Source: Candidatus Binatia bacterium (lineage in GTDB: Bacteria > Desulfobacterota > Binatia > UBA12015). From it: a stretch of DNA of 64,000 bases. The position numbers and the translations under genes were made by a program. The notes under the pieces were generated by a model. That model did no database searches and was not told the DNA's origin. It saw nothing but the letters and a program-made list of their open reading frames with translations. Positions 50,462-57,995 of this stretch are shown one piece after another (position 1 is the stretch's first letter; every line of letters begins with the position of its first letter). The DNA is taken from assembly GCA_036563615.1 (NCBI GenBank), contig DATCMB010000014.1, positions 62,001-126,000 on the forward strand, in the 5' to 3' direction.

Positions 50462-51979
50462 GTGAGCGACGACAACAGGAGCAAGACCTCCCGCAGTCGG
50501 CTCGCCGCGATCGGCGAGTGGATCGACTTCCGCGTCAAGTTCCGCGAGTCGTTCCTGCCGTCGATCGTCCACCCGATCCCGCGCAACACGGCGAGCTGGT
50601 GGTACGTCTTCGGCAGCGCGACGCTGGTCTGCCTGATCCTGCAGCTCGTGACCGGCATCTGCCTCGCGATGGTCTACGTGCCGGCGGCCGACGAGGCGTG
50701 GCAGAGCCTCGAGTACCTGAACTACGAGCAGCCGCTCGGCTGGTTCCTGCGCGGCATGCACTACTGGGGCTCGAACTTCATGGTCGCCCTGATGACCGTG
50801 CACCTCGTGCAGGTCTTCATGTTCGGCGCCTACAAGTACCCGCGCGAGCTCACCTGGATCGTCGGCTGCGTGCTCTTCCTGTGCACGCTCGGCATGGCGT
50901 TCACCGGCCAGGTGATGCGCTTCGACCAGGACGCGTACTGGGGCCTCGGCATCGGCGCGTCGATGGCGGCGCGTTTCCCGCTGATCGGCGAGCAGCTCGT
51001 GCAGCTCATCCTCGGCGGTCCGATCATCGCGGGCGAGACGCTGTCGCGCTTCTTCACGCTGCACGTCTTCGTGATCCCGGGCGTGCTGCTGCTGATGGTC
51101 GGCGTGCACCTGCTGCTGGTGGTCAAGATCGGCATCAACGAGTGGCCGATGCCGGGACGGCTGGTGACGCGCGAGCGCTACATCGCCGAGTACCACGAGC
51201 TCGTCGAGCGCGACGGCGAGCCGTTCGTGCCGCACGGCATCACCCGCGACCTGGTGTTCGGCGGGCTCGTCATCCTGGCGATCGCGGCGTGCGCCGCGTT
51301 CATCGGTCCGAAGGGTCCGAACGGCATCCCCGACCCGACGCTGATCGAGACCAACCCGCGCCCGGACTTCTGGTTCCTGCCGCTGTTCTCGGCGCTGGCG
51401 CTGCTGCCGCCCTACCTCGAGACGCCGCTGATCCTCACGGCGCCGCTCATGCTGATCCTGCTCGCCTTCCTGCTGCCGTTCTACTCGAACACCGGCGAGA
51501 AGAGCTGGAAGCGGCGTCCGGGCGCCTGGATCCTGGTCATCATGGTCTTCCTGATCCTCGGCACGCTGGGCTGGCTCGGCACCTACTCGCCGTGGTCGCC
51601 CGACATGACGGCGTGGAGCGGCGCGCCGGTGCCGGTCGAGAACGTCAAGCGCAGCACGCCGCTCGAGCTGCAGGGCGCGCTCGTGCTGCAGGCGAAGCAG
51701 TGCCGCAACTGCCACAGCCTGGGCGGCCTCGGCGGCGAGCGCGGTCCGGCGCTCGACGACGTCGCCACGCGGCTGACGCGCGACCAGCTGATCCGCCAGG
51801 TGATCCAGGGCGGCGGCAACATGCCGGCCTACGGCAAGAACCTGAGCCCGGCCGAGGTGACGGCGCTGGTCGCCTTCCTCACCACGCTGCACCCCGAAAA
51901 CGAGCCGCCGGCTCGCGACTCGCAGCTGCCGGCGGTGCCGGGTCGCGAGGCGTCGGCGCGCCAGGGCGGCGCCGGCTGA
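50462..51979 (+). CDS. cytochrome b (b6/subunit IV fused type) with C-terminal cytochrome c
   Basis: 505 aa from a GTG. The b-haem His pairs are in GMHYWGSNFMVALMTVHL (13 residues between) and LHVFVIPGVLLLMVGVHL (14 between), the spacing of b6-type cytochromes. A subunit IV-like part follows, with PDFW where the quinol-site PEWY is usual (PRPDFWFLPLFSAL). After about residue 400 a cytochrome c domain is fused (QCRNCHSLGG). So the complex carries its own haem c, consistent with direct hand-over to the oxidase. The length is that of a cytochrome b plus mono-haem domain. Confidence 0.93.
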   Translation: MSDDNRSKTSRSRLAAIGEWIDFRVKFRESFLPSIVHPIPRNTASWWYVFGSATLVCLILQLVTGICLAMVYVPAADEAWQSLEYLNYEQPLGWFLRGMHYWGSNFMVALMTVHLVQVFMFGAYKYPRELTWIVGCVLFLCTLGMAFTGQVMRFDQDAYWGLGIGASMAARFPLIGEQLVQLILGGPIIAGETLSRFFTLHVFVIPGVLLLMVGVHLLLVVKIGINEWPMPGRLVTRERYIAEYHELVERDGEPFVPHGITRDLVFGGLVILAIAACAAFIGPKGPNGIPDPTLIETNPRPDFWFLPLFSALALLPPYLETPLILTAPLMLILLAFLLPFYSNTGEKSWKRRPGAWILVIMVFLILGTLGWLGTYSPWSPDMTAWSGAPVPVENVKRSTPLELQGALVLQAKQCRNCHSLGGLGGERGPALDDVATRLTRDQLIRQVIQGGGNMPAYGKNLSPAEVTALVAFLTTLHPENEPPARDSQLPAVPGREASARQGGAG

Positions 51980-52023
51980 AGCGGCCGCGCGGCGAAGTCC
52001 GCGCACGGCCGTGAGGTGAAGTA

Positions 52024-54354
52024 GTGGATCCGGTGACGCGCGCGGCCCTCGAGTCGCTGCGCTTCGACCCGTGGCTGATCGCGGCGCTGGTCGCGACGGG
52101 CGTCGTCTACGTCCGCGGCTGGCGGGCGCTGCACGCGCAGATGCCGGCGCGCTTCGGCGTCGCGCGCCTCGCGGCCTTCCTCGCGGGGCTCGTCGTGCTG
52201 CTCGTCGCGGTCGCCTCGCCGCTCGACGCCTTCGCGCCGTTCCTCCTCACCGTGCACATGGTGCAGCACCTCCTGATCACCATGGTCGCTGCACCGCTGC
52301 TGCTGCTGGGCGCGCCGCAGATGCCGCTCCTGCGCGGGCTGCCGCGCGCGGTCGCGCGCGAAGCGTTGGGGCCGTTCCTCGCGGCGCCGGAGCTGCGCGC
52401 GCTCGGCCGCGCGCTCTCGCACCCGCTCGTGTGCTTGACGGCGTTCGTCGCGACGACCTGGCTCTGGCACGTGCCCGCGCTGTACGAGCTCGCGCTGCGC
52501 TCGGATCGCTGCCACCAGGTCGAGCACGCGACCTTCCTCGCGACCGCCCTGCTCTTCTGGTGGCCGGTCGTCGCGCCGTGGCCGAGCGTCATGCGCTGGC
52601 CGCGCTGGACGGTGATTCCGTACCTGGTCGTCGCCGACCTCGCGAACACCGCGCTCTCCGCGCTGCTGTCGTTCTCCGAGGAGGTGATCTACCCGAGCTA
52701 CGCGGCGGCGCCGCGCCTCGCCGGCACGACCGCGCTCGGCGACCAGTCGGCCGCGGGCGCGCTGATGTGGCTCGTCGGCGCGATCTGCTCGCTCGTGCCG
52801 GCCGCGGTGATCTCGGTTCAGCTGCTGTCGCCGCGCCTCGTCCGCCCCGGCGAGACGCCCGCGGAGCAGGCTGCGTCCGCGCGCGCCGTGGCGCGCGCCC
52901 TGCTCGGCGATCCACGCGAGCGCGCCCGCGCCGCACGCGCGCGCGGCGCCTTCGATCTGCTCGACGTGCCCGCGCTCGGCGCGCTGCTGCGCAGCCGCAG
53001 GAGCCGGCAGGCGCTGCGCTTCGCGAGCTTCGCGCTCGCGGCGCTGATCGTCGCCGACGGGCTCCTCGGCCCGCAGATGTCGCCGATGAACCTCGCCGGC
53101 GTGCTGCCCTGGACGTGGGTGCGCGCGCTCGCGGTGGTGGTGCTGCTCGCGGCGGGCAACTGGTTCTGCGCCGTCTGTCCGTTCCTCGTGCCGCGCGAGC
53201 TCGGCAGGCGCGTGCTGCCGGCGCGCCTCGCCTGGCCACGCGCGCTGCGCTCGAAATGGCTCGCGGTCGGCGTGCTCGTCGCCTGGTTCGTCGTCTACGA
53301 GGTCGCCGACGTGTGGGACAGCCCGTGGTGGACGGCCTGGCTCGTCGTCGGCTACGCGGCGGGCGCGCTCGCGGTCGACGGACTCTTCCGCGGCGCGAGC
53401 TTCTGCAAGTACGTCTGCCCGATCGGACAGCTCCAGTTCGCGTACGCCGCGCTGTCGCCGTTCGAGGTCCGCGTCAAGCAACCCGAGGCGTGCGCGACCT
53501 GCACGACGCACGACTGCATCCGCGGCAACGCGCACGCCCGCGGCTGCGAGCTCGCGCTCTACCTGCCGCGCAAGGCGGGAAACCTCGACTGCACGTTCTG
53601 CCTCGACTGCGCCGACGCCTGCCCGCACGGCAACGTCGGCGTGCTCGCGGTGGCGCCCGCCGTCGACCTGATCCGCGACCCGCGCCGCTCGTCGCTCGGC
53701 CGGCTGTCGATGCGCGTCGACGTCGCGGCGCTCGCGCTGGTGCTGGTGTTCGCGGCGTTCGCCAATGCCGCGGGGATGGTCGCGCCGGTGGTGCGCTGGC
53801 AGGACGCGCTCGTCCGCCGCCTGGCGCTGCCGGAGGGCGCCGTCGCGACGGCGCTGCTCGTGCTGGCGCTGGTGCCGCTGCCGCTCGCGCTCGCCGTCGC
53901 CTGCGCGGCGCTCGGACGCGCGCTCTCCGGCTGCGGCGCGACGCTGCGCGAGCTCGTCTGCCGCTTCGCCCGCGCGCTGCTGCCGCTCGGGGCGGGCATG
54001 TGGCTCGCGCACCTGCTCTTCCACCTCGCGACCGGGGGCGGCGCGCTGTGGCCGGTCGTGCAGCGCGGCGCCGCCGACCTCGGCGTCGCGGCGCTCGGCC
54101 GCCCGGACTGGGGCGGGGCCGCGCCGCACGGCGACCTCGCCTGGCTGACGCCGACGCTGGTCCTGATCCTCGACGTCGGCCTGCTGCTGACCCTGTGGGT
54201 CGCGTGGCGGATCGCGGTCGAGCGCGTCGACGGAGCGCGCCGGCAGCTCGCGCTCGCGCTGCCCTGGACGGCGCTCGGGGTCGCGCTCTATGCCGCCGGC
54301 GTGTGGATGCTGCTGCAGCCGATGGAGATGCGCGGCACGATGGTGCACTCGTGA
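52024..54354 (+). CDS. CtaG-like oxidase assembly domain fused to a NapH/CcoG-like polyferredoxin membrane protein
   Basis: 776 aa from a GTG with GAGGTGAAG upstream. Residues 1-265 match the CtaG family of caa3 assembly factors: SPLDAFAPFLLTVHMVQHLL with clustered His, and TWLWHVPALYELAL. After a linker (~270-330), residues ~335-700 form a second multi-span part: CAVCPFLVPRELG (~384), SFCKYVCPIGQLQF (~460), ATCTTHDC (~490) and LDCTFCLDCADACPHGN (~521). The last carries a full C-x2-C-x2-C-x3-CP [4Fe-4S] site. The order resembles NapH/CcoG proteins, the latter known in copper reduction for oxidase assembly. I infer an oxidase copper-site assembly factor with its own redox module. Confidence 0.88.
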   Translation: MDPVTRAALESLRFDPWLIAALVATGVVYVRGWRALHAQMPARFGVARLAAFLAGLVVLLVAVASPLDAFAPFLLTVHMVQHLLITMVAAPLLLLGAPQMPLLRGLPRAVAREALGPFLAAPELRALGRALSHPLVCLTAFVATTWLWHVPALYELALRSDRCHQVEHATFLATALLFWWPVVAPWPSVMRWPRWTVIPYLVVADLANTALSALLSFSEEVIYPSYAAAPRLAGTTALGDQSAAGALMWLVGAICSLVPAAVISVQLLSPRLVRPGETPAEQAASARAVARALLGDPRERARAARARGAFDLLDVPALGALLRSRRSRQALRFASFALAALIVADGLLGPQMSPMNLAGVLPWTWVRALAVVVLLAAGNWFCAVCPFLVPRELGRRVLPARLAWPRALRSKWLAVGVLVAWFVVYEVADVWDSPWWTAWLVVGYAAGALAVDGLFRGASFCKYVCPIGQLQFAYAALSPFEVRVKQPEACATCTTHDCIRGNAHARGCELALYLPRKAGNLDCTFCLDCADACPHGNVGVLAVAPAVDLIRDPRRSSLGRLSMRVDVAALALVLVFAAFANAAGMVAPVVRWQDALVRRLALPEGAVATALLVLALVPLPLALAVACAALGRALSGCGATLRELVCRFARALLPLGAGMWLAHLLFHLATGGGALWPVVQRGAADLGVAALGRPDWGGAAPHGDLAWLTPTLVLILDVGLLLTLWVAWRIAVERVDGARRQLALALPWTALGVALYAAGVWMLLQPMEMRGTMVHS

Positions 54355-54968
54355 GCCGCCCGCGGTCGATGCGAGCGTGCGACGCCCGCGCCGACGCTGT
54401 CCCCCGCCGCGCGGCACGCCGGCACGTGGCGCGCGTGGCGCTGCTGGCGGCGCTCTTGTTAGGAACGGTCGCCATGCCCGCCACGACGCGCGCCGATGGC
54501 GGCCTCGTGCGGGCGCGCACGGAGGCCGACGGCCTGGCCCTCACGCTGCTCACGAGCCCGACGCCGCTGCGGGTCGGGGTCGCGGACGTGAGCGCGCTGG
54601 TGCAGGACGAGCGCGGCGTGCCGGTGCTCGACGCCGAGGTCGAGCTGCGAATCGAGGATCTGGAGGGAGGACATCCCGCGATGACCGCTGCCCTGACGCG
54701 CGACGCGGCGACCAACAAGCTGCTGCAGGCGGCGCTCCTCGAGCTGCACGCGCCGGGACGCTTCCGCCTGACCGCGAGCGCGCGCCGTGGCGAGGCGCAG
54801 GTCGTCGCGAGCGCCGACGTCGACGTCGCGCCGCCGGCCTCGGCGGCGCGCACGCTCGCCTTCCCGCTCGCCCTGCCGCCGATCGCGGTCGCGCTCTACG
54901 CCGTCCACCAGGCGCTGCGTCGCCGCGCGCGGCGCGCGCCGGAGCTCGCTCGCGGAGGGGCGGCATGA
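54351..54968 (+). CDS. exported YtkA/FixH-like domain protein with C-terminal anchor
   Basis: 205 aa from a GTG overlapping the fusion-gene stop (GTGA). An N-terminal signal (VALLAALLLGTVAMPATTRA) precedes a beta-sandwich domain beginning LALTLLTSPTPLRVGVADVSALVQDE, the layout of YtkA/FixH-type proteins often encoded with oxidases. A hydrophobic helix near the end (LPLALPPIAVALYAVHQAL) with an Arg-rich tail anchors it. A helper for oxidase maturation is likely by position; the family call is moderate. The next ATG overlaps its stop. Confidence 0.65.
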   Translation: MSRPRSMRACDARADAVPRRAARRHVARVALLAALLLGTVAMPATTRADGGLVRARTEADGLALTLLTSPTPLRVGVADVSALVQDERGVPVLDAEVELRIEDLEGGHPAMTAALTRDAATNKLLQAALLELHAPGRFRLTASARRGEAQVVASADVDVAPPASAARTLAFPLALPPIAVALYAVHQALRRRARRAPELARGGAA

Positions 54969-55783
54969 TCGCCGGAAAGCGCGTCTGCGTCGTCATGCCG
55001 GCGTACAACGCCGAGAAGACGCTCGAGCAGACGGTCGCCGAGGTGCCGCGCGACATCGTCGACGACATCGTGCTGGTCGACGACCAGTCGCGCGACGGCA
55101 CGGTCGAGCTCGCGCGCAAGCTCGGGCTGCACGTCATCGTGCACCCGAAGAACCGCGGCTACGGCGGCAACCAGAAGACCTGCTACACCGAGGCGCTCCG
55201 CCGCGGCGCCGAGATCGTGGTGATGGTCCACCCGGACTACCAGTACACGCCGCTGCTCATCCCGGCGCTCGCGTCGTGCGTCGCGAGCGGGCTGTTCGAC
55301 GCCGCGCTCGGCTCGCGCATCCTCGGCGGCGGCGCGCTGCGCGGCGGCATGCCGGTCTACAAGTACGTCGCGAACCGCTTCCTGACGCTGTCGCAGAACC
55401 TGCTGATACGCCAGAAGCTCTCGGAGTACCACACCGGCTACCGCGCGTTCTCGCGTCGGCTGCTCACCACGCTGCCGCTCGAGGAGAACGACGACGACTT
55501 CGTCTTCGACAACCAGATGCTGGTGCAGGCGCTGCACTTCGGCTTCCGCATCGCCGAGGTGACCTGCCCGACGCGCTACGCGACCGACTCGTCGTCGATC
55601 AACTTCCCGCGCAGCGTCAAGTATGGGCTCGGGGTGCTGAAGACGGCGTTCGCCGCGCGTCTCGCGGCGTCCGGCCTCGCGCAGCCGCGCTTCCTGTCGC
55701 CCGACGGGCGCAAGCTCGCGGTCGAGGCGCCGGCTCGAGCGGACGAAGCGAACGACGCGGAGGCGTCGGCTCAGTCGAGGTAG
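54965..55783 (+). CDS. glycosyltransferase family 2 (DPM1-like)
   Basis: 272 aa from an ATG overlapping the upstream stop. The GT-A fold is clear: VCVVMPAYNAEKTLEQTV, IVLVDDQSRDGT (the DxD-like pair), VIVHPKNRGYGGNQKT and EIVVMVHPDYQYTP. The C-terminal part includes YHTGYRAFSRRLL and FDNQMLVQALHFGFRI. Cytoplasmic, acting on a lipid carrier or polyisoprenyl phosphate. Its link to the respiratory genes is only co-transcription. Its 3' end overlaps the convergent sulfatase-like gene by 13 bp. Confidence 0.92.
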   Translation: MIAGKRVCVVMPAYNAEKTLEQTVAEVPRDIVDDIVLVDDQSRDGTVELARKLGLHVIVHPKNRGYGGNQKTCYTEALRRGAEIVVMVHPDYQYTPLLIPALASCVASGLFDAALGSRILGGGALRGGMPVYKYVANRFLTLSQNLLIRQKLSEYHTGYRAFSRRLLTTLPLEENDDDFVFDNQMLVQALHFGFRIAEVTCPTRYATDSSSINFPRSVKYGLGVLKTAFAARLAASGLAQPRFLSPDGRKLAVEAPARADEANDAEASAQSR

Positions 55784-57915
55784 CCGAGCTCCCTCAGCTT
55801 GTCGACCGTGCGCTGGTCGATCTCCGGCTTCGGATCGGCGAGCGGATCGGCCTCGGGCGCGGTCGCCTGCGCCGCCGCGACGCCGGCGCTGCGACGGTAC
55901 TGCCAGAGCAGCCGCTGGCCGATGCGCACGAGCTGCGGGTCGTCGAGCGGGGCCTTCTCGCCGGGGTCGACCGTCAGGTCGAAGATCTCGTTCGGGACCG
56001 TCTCGTTCTCCTGGAAGATCCACTTGAAGCCGGCGAGCCGCGCGGCCGTGCGGCGCTTGCCCTGACGTCCCCACGCCGGCGCCTCGGCGTAGAGCACGCG
56101 GGGCTCGGGGAACGTCTCGCCGCGCAGCAGCGGCACGAGGCTGCGTCCCTGCACGCCGGGCGGCACCGGCAGATCCACGAGCGACAGCAGCGTCGGCATC
56201 AGGTCGACGAGCGACACCGGCGTCGCGATGCGCTTGCCCGCCGGCACGAGCCCCGGCGCGATGAACACCATCGGCACGTGCAGCACCTCGTCGTAGGCGT
56301 GCTTCGCGTGCCCGATCGTGCCGTGCTCGCCGAACTCGTCGCCGTGGTCGGCGGTGATGACGACGATCGTCTCCTCGAGCAGCCCGAGCGCCGCGAGGCG
56401 CTCGAGCAGCTGCTTGACGACGCTGTCGGTGTAGCGCGCCTCGCCGGCGTAGAGGTTGCGGTCGACGACGAACTTCGGCGTCGTCGCGTCGATCGGCACC
56501 TGCTCGCCGTCGCGCTCCCAGGTCTTGAAGATGTCGAACTCCGGCGGCGGCGTGTACGGGACGTGCACCTGGTAGGTGTGCAGGAAGAGGAAGAACCGCT
56601 CGTCCGGGTGCTCCTCGAGCCAGCGCAGGCCGGCGCCGAAGGTCTGCTCGATCTCCCCCTTCGCGTCCCAGATCGTCGAGCCCTTGAACTCCCGGTAGTA
56701 GTCGAAGCCGCGCAGGAAGCCCGCGGGCGCGGCGAGCATGCCGTTCTCGGTGACGGCGACGGTCGCATAGCCGTTGCGCGCCATCACCTCGGGCAGCGTC
56801 GTGATCTCGGGCGCCAGCGTGTGCGTCGCGAACACGACGTTGTGCACCACCGGGTAGAGACCGGTGAACATCGACATGTGCGAGGCCGAGGTCGACGGGT
56901 ACGTCGTGTAGGCGTTCTCGAACACCGTGCCGTCGCGCGCGGCGATGGCGCTCAGCTCGGGCATGAGCGGGATGCCGTTGAGCGTTCCGTCGAGGTGGTC
57001 GCCGCGCAGCGTGTCGAGCGAGATCAGCACGACGTTGCGGCGTCCGTCACGACGCCGCGGCTCGAGCACCTGCGGCGCGCCCCACAGCGGGATGCCGAAC
57101 GACGTCGCCGGGTCGGCGCCGGGACGCGGCACGACCCGGGTCTCGAAGCGGAAGCGCACCGTCTGCGCGGCGAGATCCGCGAGGTCGACGCGACGGTCGA
57201 CCCACTGCTGGTCGCGCAGCGGATCGAGGGTGTCGCTGAGGAGCTCGCGCGTCCCGTCGTCGGTCTCGACGCTGAGACGGAACTCGACCGGCGACGCGCC
57301 GAGGCGGACTGCCGTCTCCTCCATCCCGAGGCCGACGACGAGCTCCGCACCGTGGCCGATCTTGAGCGGCCGCGTCCTGTGGGTCTGCTCGTTCGGCGGC
57401 AGCGGCCGGCCGAAGATCTGCACGCCGAGCGCGTCGCCGACGACCTCCTTGGGGATCGGGAGCGCGAGCTCGAGCTGCAGCTTCTGCGTCGGCGGCAGGA
57501 TCTGCGACGGGACCCGCTGCCAGTCCTTGGTGCCGCGCACGCGCGGCTCGAGCACCATGGTGCTGCGGTGCGCGTCCGGCGGGACGTCCACGGTGAGGTG
57601 CAGCTCGTCGCCCTCGGGACGCGGCAGGCGCGTGCTCGCCACCGTGAGGAACGGCACGCAGCCGATCGCGAGGCGGAACTCGTCGCCCACCGCGCAGCGC
57701 TCGGGGGTCCCGCGCGGGATCCCCCGCTCGAGCACGCTGGTGAGCCGGTAGACCGGCTGCAGCGGCGTGTCGTCGCGCCGCCCGCAGCCCGCGCTCAGCG
57801 TCACGACCGCGACCAGCGCGAGAGCACACCAGGCACGCGCCCGCGCGAGCCGCGTCGCCCGTACGACGGTGCGCACCGCCGCCGGGCGGGCGTCGAGGAT
57901 CGGCGGGAGCCCCAC
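55771..57915 (-). CDS. sulfatase/alkaline-phosphatase superfamily lipoprotein, Thr nucleophile variant, with N-terminal beta domain
   Basis: 714 aa. A lipoprotein signal ends VVTLSAGC. An N-terminal ~230-residue region is beta-rich and unassigned (LELALPIPKEVVGDALGVQIF). The catalytic domain starts NVVLISLDTLRGDHLDG and includes VVITADHGDEFGEHG with metal ligands. The nucleophile strand reads YPSTSASHMSMFTG, with Thr342 in the place of the formylglycine Cys/Ser. A C-terminal domain with VPLLRGETFPEPR follows. As in the gene at 26630, a phosphodiesterase or phosphotransferase activity is more likely than sulfate ester hydrolysis. Confidence 0.87.
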   Translation of the reverse strand: MGLPPILDARPAAVRTVVRATRLARARAWCALALVAVVTLSAGCGRRDDTPLQPVYRLTSVLERGIPRGTPERCAVGDEFRLAIGCVPFLTVASTRLPRPEGDELHLTVDVPPDAHRSTMVLEPRVRGTKDWQRVPSQILPPTQKLQLELALPIPKEVVGDALGVQIFGRPLPPNEQTHRTRPLKIGHGAELVVGLGMEETAVRLGASPVEFRLSVETDDGTRELLSDTLDPLRDQQWVDRRVDLADLAAQTVRFRFETRVVPRPGADPATSFGIPLWGAPQVLEPRRRDGRRNVVLISLDTLRGDHLDGTLNGIPLMPELSAIAARDGTVFENAYTTYPSTSASHMSMFTGLYPVVHNVVFATHTLAPEITTLPEVMARNGYATVAVTENGMLAAPAGFLRGFDYYREFKGSTIWDAKGEIEQTFGAGLRWLEEHPDERFFLFLHTYQVHVPYTPPPEFDIFKTWERDGEQVPIDATTPKFVVDRNLYAGEARYTDSVVKQLLERLAALGLLEETIVVITADHGDEFGEHGTIGHAKHAYDEVLHVPMVFIAPGLVPAGKRIATPVSLVDLMPTLLSLVDLPVPPGVQGRSLVPLLRGETFPEPRVLYAEAPAWGRQGKRRTAARLAGFKWIFQENETVPNEIFDLTVDPGEKAPLDDPQLVRIGQRLLWQYRRSAGVAAAQATAPEADPLADPKPEIDQRTVDKLRELGYLD

Positions 57916-57931
57916 GGTGCTCTTCCGGTAT

Positions 57932-57971
57932 CGAGCGGCCGCGCAGTTGTCGAGGGCTGCGCGGCCGCTCG
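57932..57971 (-). terminator. perfect 15-bp hairpin downstream of the Ig-repeat gene
   Basis: CGAGCGGCCGCGCAG (57932-57946), a 10-nt loop and CTGCGCGGCCGCTCG (57957-57971) are exact reverse complements. It lies 25 bp past the stop of the minus-strand Ig-repeat gene and 17 bp before the next minus-strand start. There is no clear U-tract, so it may be an attenuator or Rho-assisted stop, or a cruciform. Confidence 0.55.
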
Positions 57972-57995
57972 CGGCGAAAGGCTACGGGTCGAGCG

